Shown here piece by piece: positions 42,173-52,786 of a stretch of DNA of 64,000 bases. Position numbers and translations under genes: made by a program. The DNA comes from Fusarium oxysporum f. sp. lycopersici 4287 (lineage: Eukaryota > Ascomycota > Sordariomycetes > Hypocreales > Nectriaceae), in the NCBI RefSeq assembly GCF_000149955.1, contig NC_030996.1, positions 1,381,467 to 1,445,466 of the forward strand, given 5' to 3'. Below the pieces are notes generated by a model. That model did not search any database. It worked only from the letters and a program-made list of their open reading frames with translations, and was not told the DNA's origin. The stretch's first letter is position 1. Each line of letters opens with the position of its first letter.

Positions 42173-43520
42173 TCTGCTCAATTAGCAAAGTGGATCGTTG
42201 GTTTGTGGAGTTGTTGATAGCCGCTATCTGGAGAGCCAAAACGCAAAACGGGGGCGATCAACGACCATTATAAGCTACCACGGTATGATGCTGCACGGGC
42301 ACCAACAGCACGGAACTCTTCCCGCACGGGTCGTCACAAAACGTCGCGGGGTCTCCAGGTTTTTTCCCCAACGCCCCCAGATCTCCAGATTATAGGATGA
42401 TATGAACAAGGGATGGACAATTCGATACCACGTCGTTCCACTTAGCTGAAATACCAGCAGGGTACATGACAGGAAAGGAACTCGGCAACCCCGCAGTTGT
42501 CTAATTGATCTTTGCGAAGTTTGCCGGATATTGCCTGTTCAAAGCGTCACTTGCACGAGTCATGGACATGTCCTGATATGATTCAAGGACTGGATGAACT
42601 GCGGTTAACTAGGCCGAGGTCCGGCTAGAAGCTCTAGCGTCGGTAGAAGCTGGGGAAACTTCGTTTATGAGTCGGATAGCTATTTTGTGATATTGTTATT
42701 GGTTCATGATGAAGATCTGAAGCTGTCGGCACTTGGGCTCTCTAAAAATAGCATACTATCAGCTCCCTCAGCTGAAGAATATGCCGGATTTACTCCAGAA
42801 GAATGCCCAACGATGAGTTTCAGATATAAATCGACCCCGTCTTTCATCTTCAAAGTCCTTCAGCTCCATCTGAATTGTTAGGCTGTGAAGATGTTGAGCA
42901 AGTTCACCGGCAGTTTTTCTGGTCCCGTGAGCAGTTTCGGGCCCGTGAAGTGGGATACTGTCCAGGGAACCCCTGCGTCCAACACTTGTTTCGGACATGT
43001 AAATGACTGGCTCTCCAATTCTTCCTCTTCAATCACCAATCCCCAAGCTTTCCGAAAACACTAGCTCCGCCTCCACGCCATACCCCAACCCGTCAAATGA
43101 AGCCAAGGCCGTGAGTAGGACCGAGACAGCTCCATCCAATCGCGCTCCGAGCAACACCATGGTAATGTGATACGGCAGTTGCGTGGGATCGGGTCATGAT
43201 ATCCAGAAGCAAGAAATGTACGTTTGTAATGATCATGTAATGCTCGATATGCGTGAAGTTCTTGAACGGGCAAAAGGATCGTTTCATGGATGGTAACATG
43301 GAAACAGACGATCGATGGAAGGGCCGATGCATTCTCCTGTAGATCGACTTGCTCCGCGGTTTGTTGATCACCATAAGCACTTAGTCCCGGGGAACTTTCT
43401 TAGTGCGCTTGTAACTAAGTCCGCGCTATTTCCCCAGATTCCCTCGGTACATGCACAAAGTGCAGGGTATTGCTCGCGATAGTAACGGTCAATGGTGCGC
43501 CCCATATGTTATGAGAACTA
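42173..43520. other. Region between the transporter and the HET pseudogene
   Basis: No intact gene is seen. Short open stretches on the minus strand at about 43060-43400 may be degraded 3' remains of the HET gene, but no family motif survives there. Confidence 0.45.
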
Positions 43521-44490
43521 TCATGGGGCCTTCCTGAATAGCCCTTCATCAGGTCCTTCCGAAGCGGTTACCGAGATGGTGCAGGCAGAGTTTGCGTAGA
43601 CTTGGTGCATCTGGAGTGATTCTCGGGCCCAATCCTCCGTTGAATCTTGAATGATGCACAACGAGTCAATCCATAGGTACTTGACTGAAAGCCGACGCGC
43701 AACAGTGATGGCTTCTTTGAATGTCTTGAGAAGGCGAGAAATCGGTGCGCCCCTTCGGAAGTCTTCAAGATTTGAGTTCAAAAGAACAACCGAAGGGTTC
43801 TTGGCTCATCTGTAGCTCAGAGTCATATAGTCTGGAGGGTCTAGTATATCCCGTGGATATAAGCAGAGTTTCCAGTCATCACCAGAACTGATGTCAATGA
43901 GCCTTGATGGAGCAAACTTCAGTGAAGACCTCAAGCGCTGACAGGATTCGTGTGAGTCACTGCAGGCTTCGTACCACTCATAAGCCAGCTGAAGGACTTT
44001 TTCTGATGATGTGCTAGTTTCAAAACCGATTGAACATTCTTCCAGCATAGAAGACTTCTCATCTCACCGCATTAGTGATTGAACCACGATTCATTGGCAG
44101 GGAAGCAAACGTACCCTCGCACGGAAGAAAACAGAAGACGTTTCCTTTATACTTCAACTTAAAATTAGGCGGCATGCCAAACCTCAGGTATCTCATGTGC
44201 CAATAAATAGCTCCGAACCAACGTGGCGCCCAAGTCCATCGCCCCAGGTCTCAGCCGAAGGGTACCCAGCTACCAGGTTCGTTGGACCAGCCGTCGATGG
44301 AGGCATCTTCCACGGAGTCCCAGAGCTTCGTACATATAAAGCATCCGCCTTCTACGGCCTGCTTGAAGCTAGAGAAAGTACTGTGGTGCTGGAAGTCTGT
44401 ATGGAGGCTATTCTCAACTGCTTCCAGACGTGGTTGCAACATGTCGAAAGACACGCTGCAGAGTTTGCTAGGGCTCGCCATCTCGCTCAT
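43521..44490 (-). pseudogene. HET-domain (heterokaryon incompatibility) gene, disrupted
   Basis: From the ATG at 44490 the frame encodes a typical HET N-terminus (KQAVEGGCFICTKLWDSV) and meets TGA at 44251-44253. It then continues in the same frame to a splice site (52-bp intron, 44063-44114). Exon 2 starts at 44062 and reaches the HET core: DYMTLSYR, then a TGA at 43806-43808 exactly where family members have Trp (LSYRWG), then RRGAPIS, KTFKEAITVARRLSVKYLW and IDSLCIIQDS in unchanged frame, ending with TGA at 43521. The downstream half of a usual HET protein is not recognisable. HET proteins trigger cell death on contact with a non-self partner. Two internal stops and a short 3' end make this copy almost certainly inactive. 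Confidence 0.75.
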
Positions 44491-45590
44491 TGATTCGATA
44501 TTAAGGCTTACTGAAGATGGGCCAAGGTGCTGTCGAAGTTGATGGAACAGAAATTATCGATGCTGCGTTGCTCAAACATTTGATCGTAGGCAAGACGGTC
44601 GCCTTGTCGCGAGGCAGATCGAATGTGAAGTGGGGTTTAGGCTAATCTCAAGGCAGACTTACTTTAAAGGCGCCTTACTCACAGACAGGTTTTGGCCCAG
44701 GTCTACTTACAATAAATCGCATTTCGAGCCCAAATAATTCAGCTTGGTTCCCTTCAAGCCTGATATAATAGCATGGGTGATGACAATTCTCTGGGGTTGT
44801 GCTTTGAGTGGACGCCCACTTTTCGCAAGTGGGGCATTAAACTTTGGACTGTGAACAATTGCGGGCAGCAATCACACATAGTTGCATCAGGAACAAAATG
44901 AGGAAGTCTGGGGAAGAGAGGAAGCAATCATGTTTCACTATTCAAGCCGATATATTCACTCTTGTATCTGAATATTTGATCTCCTGGCTAGACAGAGAGC
45001 TTGACGTTGAGTTTTCGCCTTTTGATCCAAACTACCCTGCGGCGGTGGGTCGTCAGCCGTAAGCCAGTAAGCCAAAAAATCAGTATCCCAAAAGAGCAGA
45101 AGCCACTCAGAAAATAAGCCAATGGATAAGCCAGGCCTGTGGCGTTTTCCATGCAGTGTAACGTTGGAAAGATTAAACGCCGCTTATCTCCCAGCGAAGT
45201 TATGTCCGTCACCGCGCAGCGGACTTCAACGATGCACTCCAGCACCCGGAGATAGGCTGCAATTCCCGGAGTGGATCACGACGTGCATACAACAAGGTTA
45301 ATACCTTCTCGATTTTGTCAATGCTCAGTGTGAATTCCCATTCTCTACTGGACAGCCTCATGCCAATATGGGGCTGAGTAGGTATGGCGTGCCATAGTTT
45401 TCGTATTGAACTCCGCTGTTTGGACTGTAGACGAGAGCAACAGTCGGAACTGTGAAAGCAATTCATCTTATATAAATCGCCTTCTTCTCCTTTACAACAG
45501 CTACTAGATCTTCAGCATCTACTCAAGTTTCTCCAACAACTAAATCACTGCAATATCCTCTTTTAGTCACACAACACTTACCCTTCCAAC
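44491..45590. other. Intergenic region upstream of the SDR gene
   Basis: No supported gene in 1.1 kb. A TATA box sits at 45469-45476 close to the SDR gene. Confidence 0.5.
45469..45476 (+). promoter_or_regulatory. TATA box of the SDR gene
   Basis: TATATAAA lies 115 bp before the ATG at 45591. Confidence 0.45.
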
Positions 45591-46409
45591 ATGGCACGAG
45601 TCTGGTTCATCACTGGTTCCTCTCGAGGAGTTGGCCGCGCGCTGGTCGAGAAAGTCCTTGAGTCGGGCGATATCGTCGTCGCAACTGCTCGCAACCCATC
45701 TCAACTCGATGACATCGTCGCGAAATATGGATCCGATAAGATCCTCGCAACCGCTCTTGATGTAACAGACTTCGACCAAGCCAACAAGGCAGCTAAGGAA
45801 GCCATTGACAAGTTTGGCCGCATCGACGTGGTCGTAAATAACGCCGGCTACGCAGACATGGCATCCATCGAAGATGCAGATATAAAAGGCTTCCGCGAGC
45901 AGGTTGACGTCAACCTTTTCGGGGTCGTCAATGTTACAAAAGCCATCGTGCCTATCATGCGCAAACAAAAGTCCGGCCACGTTATTCAAGTCTCAAGTGT
46001 CGGAGGCCGCGTCGGTACACCCGGAGCAGCCGCTTACCAGAGTGCCAAATGGGCTGTTGGAGGATTTTCAACTGTTCTGTCGCAGGAGGTGGCCCCCTTC
46101 GGTATCAAGGTTACAGTCGCCGAGCCTGGTGGCATCAAGACTGAGTGGGCTACCACTGCCACTGAGACGGCCAAGGTCAGCGAGCCTTATCAGCAGACTG
46201 TCGGCCAGATGATTCAGCTGGTCAAGGGACACTCAGAGTGGACGGAGGCTTCTGAGATAGCTAGAGCTATTATTCACCTTTCGAATGTGGAGGAGCCCCC
46301 ACTGAGAATCATCCTGGGCAAGGACGCGCTCCAATATGCTCATATGGCGGCCAAGGCTCTTGCTGACTCTGACGAGAAGTGGGACAATGTCTCAAAGCTG
46401 GAATTCTGA
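45591..46409 (+). CDS. Short-chain dehydrogenase/reductase, classical type
   Basis: The intronless gene encodes 272 residues; the start context CCAACATGG is strong. The classical SDR set is complete: the dinucleotide loop TGSSRGVG at 8-15, the DVTD acidic pair, NNAGYAD, the catalytic Ser in VSSVGGR, and Y149/K153 in AYQSAK. The Arg at position 12 in the loop favours NADP. The enzyme would reduce a carbonyl or oxidise an alcohol in the cytosol. It belongs with the many fungal SDRs of unassigned substrate, and its neighbours do not define a pathway. Confidence 0.88.
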   Translation: MARVWFITGSSRGVGRALVEKVLESGDIVVATARNPSQLDDIVAKYGSDKILATALDVTDFDQANKAAKEAIDKFGRIDVVVNNAGYADMASIEDADIKGFREQVDVNLFGVVNVTKAIVPIMRKQKSGHVIQVSSVGGRVGTPGAAAYQSAKWAVGGFSTVLSQEVAPFGIKVTVAEPGGIKTEWATTATETAKVSEPYQQTVGQMIQLVKGHSEWTEASEIARAIIHLSNVEEPPLRIILGKDALQYAHMAAKALADSDEKWDNVSKLEF

Positions 46410-47018
46410 TATTACAGTTGTGAGATAGCGATGCTTGGACAGACAATGCTAAATCCTTTTGTACAATAGTTGATGAATTGACGTAACTTTTATCTGAACT
46501 TACATCCTTTTACCGCCGAATTCACGATAAATCAATGTCTTCTCACCCGCTGCTTCATCGCACCATCGATGTTTTGAGGTATATGACATCCAGTGCCATC
46601 GCAGGATGATAGGATATTCCATGCAGGTCACATATCACAACAAGCAAGGATATGTCCAGGTCCAAATGCATAAGCGAATGTCTTTGTTGGTTGGCTGATC
46701 AGTTTGGTGCCGGTTCCACCACCAGACCCATACAATTATGCAGGAACATCGACTTTTACTGACAATCGGAATAAAAAATATTCGATCGACTTCTGCAGAA
46801 GATTTACTGGAATTATTGTACCGCAGATGCATTTCCATGAAGCCGGTTTCATCCGCTCAAGTCTCATACAAGCTCGGTTATCAAACTCCGCGAGGGTCTT
46901 ATCTTAGCGTCTCGCTGACTTATCGGGTTTCTCCGGTTCGCTAAATCAGATCCGCCAGCGAACTTGAACATTGCGTCACACGACCATCAACAATTGAACT
47001 TCATTTTCACAACTCACC
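46410..47018. other. Intergenic region without a recognisable gene
   Basis: About 0.6 kb upstream of the thioesterase gene; no coding or RNA signal seen. Confidence 0.5.
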
Positions 47019-48498
47019 ATGATGTCCAGAAGTCGAGAAGCAAGAAGCATTGTCGCTTCGCTGCGCAGGCCACATGTGCTGCGACCAGCCAACCCTGCAT
47101 TGGCGCGTCCCAATGCCAACAGCTTCCATACAACAACACCAAGAAAAACAGATGGCGTATTTCAGGGCCTCGAGGATAAGAGGCAACCGATGCCATGGAT
47201 AGAGGCGTTCGAGCGTCAGCAACGGGGTCTGCCGGCTCATAAGTCCGATGACTATCCCAAGGAACGCGATCTGACCCCCAAGAAAATGAGCGACAGCTAT
47301 CATCGCGTCGTGCTCCCGCTCAAGAAAGACCCTTGGCTCTCAGACACTTATGTCAACTCTTCGGGTCACATAAGGTAACCGCGCCGATTAACTCAATCAT
47401 ACGTATCAAACTAACCAAACTGATAGACTTGGAACATTATTCATGGACCTCGATGCCCTCTCTGGCATCATCGTCTATAAGCATACCGGCCCTGGCGTTA
47501 CAACGGTGACCGCCGCTCTGGACCGCATCACAATAGCGCACCCACTTACAGAGATTTGCGATCTTGAGTACAGCGGTCAAGTCACTTATGCCTCTGGCAG
47601 GAGTAGTGTCGAAATCACCTGCAAAGTTGCCAAGGCCAGAGAAGAAGGCGAACCTAGCAAGCCAGAGGATGTCCTTCTGACATGCACCTTCACCATGGTC
47701 GCCCTGGACCCTAACACAAGAAAGCCAGTCAACATCCCCAAGCTGGTCCCCACCAATGCGGAGGAAGAGAAGATCTTCAAGGCTGGAGAGGCTAAGTCGC
47801 TGTCCAAGAAGGAGAATTCTAAGGCTTCACTTCTTCAGACTGAACCTAACGATGCCGAATCCGCTCTGATTCATCAAATCTGGTTGCGACAACTTGCATA
47901 CCACGATCCGAATAATGACCTTCGCCAACCTTCCAACGTCGTCGCTATGTCCAAGACCCAGCTTTCAACGGCTGCGATCATGCAACCTCAGTACCGAAAT
48001 CGTCACCAGACCATGATCTTTGGTGGCTTCCATCTGAAGCAAACCTTTGAGCTTGCGTTCTGTTGTGCGGCCAGTTTTGCTCATGCGCGACCGACCTTCA
48101 TCAGCGCTGATCCCTGCACGTTCCGAAATCCGGTTCCCGTCGGCAGTGTTCTGTACCTAACCGCTACTGTCGCATACACCGATCCTCCGCTGTTGGAGGA
48201 AGACGGTACTGAGCCTGGCTTCCCGGATCCGGAGAAGCCCATGACTCGTGTGCATGTCCGTGTTGACAGTAAGGTCCGTGATGTTGAGCATGGTGTCGCA
48301 AAGCCAACTGGTCAGTTCAACTACACATTCTCCGTGCCCAAAGATCTTAAGGTCTTGCCGCATACGTATGAAGAGTACATGGTGTATATTGATGCTAGGA
48401 GACGTGTTTCGCTGGGTGATAGTCAGCGAAAGGAAGAGTCTAAGGCCTTTTCCGAAAAGAGGCCTGAAGCCACGGATAATGTCAATCTGATTGGATAA
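47019..48498 (+). CDS. Acyl-CoA thioesterase, double hot-dog, mitochondrial (ACOT9-like)
   Basis: Exons 47019-47374 and 47427-48498 join through a 52-bp phase-2 intron to 475 residues. The N-terminus is rich in Arg and Ser without acidic residues (MMSRSREARSIVASLRRP), as expected for a mitochondrial presequence. Two hot-dog modules follow, about residues 95-230 and 285-440; the second has the conserved NRHQTMIFGGFHL segment with the helix cap typical of acyl-CoA thioesterases. Length and layout match the ACOT9/10 group, which hydrolyses acyl-CoA to free acid and CoA in mitochondria. The chain-length preference cannot be predicted. Confidence 0.85.
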
Positions 48499-48839
48499 GG
48501 GGGATTGGTGCTTATGTGAGCTGCCAATAAGCAAGCCTAGACAGTCTTGAAGGCCGGTGCTGGTATCTGAAGGAGAATCAGGAAGGCGACACGTAGGGAC
48601 ACCTGAGGAGAGGATGTAATTATTATGTCCGAATCTTAATACCGATGTGAGAACTCTTAGTATAGTAGTAAGCCCAAAATGGATTACATTGAGCCATTGT
48701 TCACTTCCACATGCGATAAGACCGTTAACTCCAGGCTGGAGGACTACTTTTGGTCGATTTTTTGAACGGGCCATTCACCTTTCACTCATACACACTCTAG
48801 ATAATCGCTGATATCGTGACCACGCTCGCAACTGCTAAG
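48499..48839. other. Short intergenic region
   Basis: About 340 bp between two co-directional genes; nothing recognised. Confidence 0.5.
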
Positions 48840-49904
48840 ATGGCACTTTCAAGAGAGGAACGACTGCAACTCGCAGCTATTGATCCCGAGCTGGACGACG
48901 TAAGTCTCCAGCATTCACATGAATGAGTCCAGACTGATCTGGTGCAGTACCTCAAAACAATAACTATTCCCCAGATTGACACTTCTGATCCAGCGAAGGC
49001 AATCGCAAGTTTGAGATGGTATATGAAAAGCCTGCATAAGCTGCCCGATCCAGAGAGTGGTGTTGTTGAGCGCGATATCTATTACAATGCAAGAGATGGC
49101 CACAAGTTGCGCGCTCATGTTTACGAACCGGTTAACAACTCTGGTTCAACCCCGCCGCTTGTTGTTTACATCCATGGTGGCGGGTGGACTATCGGATCTC
49201 CAGAAGATGCTGAGCGCTCGTGTCGTGATATTGTACAAAAGCTGGGGGTTGTTTGTTTGGCGCCTTCCTATCGGCAAGGACCTGAAGACCCGTTTCCAGC
49301 TAGCATAAACGATGTCTGGGACAGCTTGAAATGGATTGCTACGAACGCTGAGCCCGAGCTGAGGGTTTCACTGTCGAAGGGTTTCATCATTGGTGGTTCA
49401 TCAGCTGGAGGAAACATGGCTGCGATAGCCAGCCATCTGGCCCGAGATGAGAAGCTGACTCCTGCGATAACTGGCGTTTTTCTGCTCGCTCCAATGGTAC
49501 TGCCACCAGAGAAGGAAGATGCACTGCCTGAGACGTACAAGGACCTTTATCTTTCTCGGACCCAAGCTGAGTGTAAGGACGATCCTATTCTCACCCCAGC
49601 TCTGGACAAGGTTTTCCACGACTCTGCAGCTGGGGATATATCCTCGCATCTCTTTGTTCCGTTCATCTGGCCAACGGGTCACCACGACTTACCTAGGACA
49701 TATTTCCAGGTTTGTGGAATGGATGTACTTCGCGACGAGGCTCTGATCTACGAGCAAGTCTTGCGCGAGGATAATGGAATCGAGACGCGGTTGGATATTT
49801 ATCCTGGCATGCCTCATATCTTTTGGGGTGCCTTCGCGCATTTAAGTCAAGGGAAGAAAGCAGCTGTAGATCTTGTTGAAAGCATCAAGTGGCTTTTGAA
49901 GTGA
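48840..49904 (+). CDS. Alpha/beta hydrolase, hormone-sensitive-lipase-like esterase
   Basis: Exons 48840-48899 and 48948-49904 join through a 48-bp phase-0 intron to 338 residues. The oxyanion-hole motif HGGG begins at H96 and the nucleophile elbow GSSAGG has S172. The C-terminal acid is probably the Asp in CGMDVLRDE and the catalytic His is in GMPHIFWG. This is the bacterial HSL / arylacetamide deacetylase-like family, which hydrolyses short acyl esters. No signal peptide is seen, so it is probably intracellular. The substrate is unknown. Confidence 0.87.
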
Positions 49905-50034
49905 TGTCTCGGTAATTTAGCTCTGGCTGCTGGGAGGCAGTAGCTTACTGGACATAGATAGACTCTCATGATCTTATCCTTTTACATCGAAGGATCCCCC
50001 AAGACTGATAATTGTTCCTCCATGGCTCTTGTTC

Positions 50035-50475
50035 TTATGCCTTCTCAGTCTCCTCCCTCTTCTCCGCCGCTAATCGCACCAACACTTCCGATGACTCCTC
50101 CTCCCGACCAAGAGGCACAAAGATATGATCATGATAGAAACCACTAACAGGGTTACAACCAATGCCCTTGGCTGCCAGTCTCGTCGCGATAACCGCCATG
50201 AATCCGACAGCTTCCAAGCTCGAGGTGACGTTGAGACTGATCATTTTGCAAGGGAAGAAGTAATCGATCTTGTGTGACTCTGCGTAGTCCTTGCTGACAA
50301 TGACAGTGACTCCCTCGGACTCCTTGAAGATCATCTGCGTTTCGGACAGGGGTGGTAGATTGGAGGTGTCAGTGAACGTGGCGAAGACGTAAGTGGTTGG
50401 ATGGACCGTATGGGTGAGAGTTGAGAGGAGCTTGCTCAGAGAGAGCTCGCCAGGATCGTTGGCCATTAGCGACAT
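50035..50475 (-). CDS. ACT-domain protein of unknown function
   Basis: A single exon of 146 residues starts at the ATG at 50475 (an ATG at codon 4 is also possible). It contains two ACT-like halves typical of small stand-alone regulatory proteins (VFATFTDTS and then SLEAVGFMAVIATRLAAKGIGCNPVSGFYHDHIFVP). ACT domains bind amino acids and regulate metabolic enzymes. The protein converges on the esterase gene 130 bp away. No binding partner or ligand is evident from context. Confidence 0.75.
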   Translation of the reverse strand: MSLMANDPGELSLSKLLSTLTHTVHPTTYVFATFTDTSNLPPLSETQMIFKESEGVTVIVSKDYAESHKIDYFFPCKMISLNVTSSLEAVGFMAVIATRLAAKGIGCNPVSGFYHDHIFVPLGREEESSEVLVRLAAEKREETEKA

Positions 50476-50794
50476 GGCTGCGCACTTGAGAGCTACCCCG
50501 ACAGTTTTGGCAATTAGACAGAATGTTTACTTGAAATATTCCAATGCAACAGAGCGGACGTCTTCTCAGAGTTTTGTATTTCGATGGATGGTGGAGTACA
50601 AAATGTGGATGCGGTCAATTGTAGGGCGCGCCTACAGAGCTAATGACGTCACCTCAAATTCATTACTGTCGATGGGGTCAAGGCTTTCAAGTATGTATTG
50701 AACATTGGCTGATGTGAACTAGTGATCAGAGCAAGGGATTTGAAATTCAATATAATTTCCATCTTGAGCACTCATGCCGCGATAGGATCAAACA
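50476..50794. other. Short intergenic region
   Basis: About 320 bp between the ACT gene's start and the end of the decarboxylase gene; nothing recognised. Confidence 0.5.
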
Positions 50795-52786
50795 TCAAGC
50801 ACCTTGGATACCGCTGGGCCCCTGCTCAGCCTTGGCTTTGTTGAATGCATCGATCGCGGCACCAGTCTTGATGACAGCAGAAGGTGCGTCGAGAGGAGGT
50901 AAGATGAGTTCGACCAACTGCATTTCATCAGCAACGTCTCTCCATCAAGGTGAAATAGGGTGAAGTCTTACCTCAATGCAGCCTACATTGCCAAAGTTGG
51001 GGTCTCGAAGGAGTGACGATAGCTCTCCGCAAGTCTTGATAGGACCGTGGTACTTGGATTCGAATGCTGGTCCGAAAGTCCTGCCGAGCATGGAATAGTC
51101 CAGAACTGCGACCTCATTATAAAAGGCTTCCTTGCCGTGAATGAGACGCTCGACTGTGTATCCGCCATTGTTGAGCACGAATCTGGATCATGTTAGCAAA
51201 CGCTAAAGATTGCCGCCAGAAATGAGAAGAGGATGCTTACATGATTGGCTTGAGGTCCCACCGCAGCATATCTGCCAGTGCCCGAATAGTGAGGTGCATA
51301 GAGCCTTCTCCAGTGACGAGGACAGGCCTCTTCCACTTCCCTTCGCTTTCCTTGATAGCCTGACCAACTCCAACAATGGCACCAGTAGCATACCCAATAC
51401 TGCCATATACGGTTTGGTTGAACATCATCACTCCGCTGGGGAGTTTGGTATCGCACAGGCCGAAAGCGGAGGTACCGGTCTCACCAATGATAACATCACC
51501 GGGGCGGAAAAAGGAGCTGAGTTTCTGTTTCCGTAAGTATCAGCCTTCACTAGAAGATGCATCGGCGTGACCTACACCCCAGAGGAAATCTTGCTTCAGG
51601 TCGTCGCTGGCCTGAAAGTTGAACTTTGGATATGGATTCCAAGTTATGTGTCGTGAAGCCATGGAAATCGGGTTCGAACGAAGAGAATTGACGAGGCGTT
51701 GCAGAATCTGAGAGAGTCAGCTGGCTTTGCCAAAAGTGACTGTAAGCTATACACACATGCTTCATTGAGACCGGGTACTGGATCTTGCCAGTCGAAACCG
51801 CGAAACGTTGGAGGTCAATAACAATGGCATCCTTGTTTACAACAGTCGTAAACTCGCCCGTGTTGAAATCAGAAGGATAGTTGCCGATCCAGATGACTGT
51901 GTCAACAGATTCAAGCGCCTCTTTCACGGCGGGCAGAGTGCCAGCCCCGGAGTGGACACCTGCGAACTGGGGAATGGATTCATCAAGGCCCCCTTTGCCC
52001 ATCGCGGTAGTAAAGGTTGGGAGGTTGGTCAACTTGATCAGCTCATGCGATTCTTCAAGTACACCGTTGCGCACAGCACCTAAGATAGTTAGTGAGGTTG
52101 GTTGTGCAACTGGGACCTTAGAACTTGCCTCCATCAACAATAACAGCTGGGTTGTTCGATCTCTCCATCAGCTTTCTGATCTTTTCAACAACAATCCCCT
52201 CGAGAGCTGAATCGTTTGGGTGCAGCTCGGTAGGAATTGGGACGTTGAGCCCCTCGGCATCAATCATTTCGTACGCAATATCGACGCTGAGCCCGATATA
52301 GACGGGCCTGCTCTCACGCATCATAACAGTAAGCGCTTCATCGATCTCTCGGGGCGCAGTAGGTGCATAGTTGATCACGACAGTTGCAGCGGTGATGTTC
52401 TTAGCCATGTTCTCATACATGTCGAACTTCCCGTTTCCAAGACTGTGATGCATGATTCTCTTGTTGCGGACAGCATCGACAGTTGGGTAGCCAACGATAT
52501 GCACAACAGGAACAAATTCCGCGTAGTGGCCAGCCATACCACAATACGCGGATAGTTCACCAGGACCGAAGGTGGTGACAAAGGCTCCCGCGCCACGGAC
52601 ACGAGCATAGCCATCTGCAGCGTAAGAAGAGATGAGTTCATTAGGGTTACCCTTCCAGACGAGGTCGTTGTCTGTGATGAGATCCAGGAGGGCAAGTTCG
52701 TAGTCTCCTGGAACGCCAAAGACTGAGCGGATGCCGAGCTCGTGAAGACGGCGGAAGAGGTAGTCACCAACTTTGATCTGAGACAT
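50795..52786 (-). CDS. Pyruvate decarboxylase-like thiamine-diphosphate enzyme
   Basis: Six exons (52129-52786, 51757-52079, 51576-51707, 51241-51524, 50972-51182 and 50795-50917) join to 576 residues, the usual length of fungal pyruvate decarboxylase. The N-terminal half has the cofactor-activating Glu in NPNELISSYAADGYARV and the paired histidines of RIMHHSLGNG, a hallmark of true pyruvate/indolepyruvate decarboxylases. The C-terminal half has the diphosphate/Mg loop GEGSMHLT to VLNNGGYTVERLIHG, with Glu in place of the usual Asp of GDG. The first intron uses a GC donor (GCAAGT); the others are GT-AG. The enzyme would decarboxylate pyruvate or another 2-oxo acid in the cytosol. As one of several paralogues usual in fungi, its substrate may not be pyruvate. 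Confidence 0.9.

Noticed and set aside
43061..43380. Short minus-strand frames downstream of the HET pseudogene as a gene
   Set aside because: They overlap each other in different frames and show no domain; at most they are degraded HET sequence.
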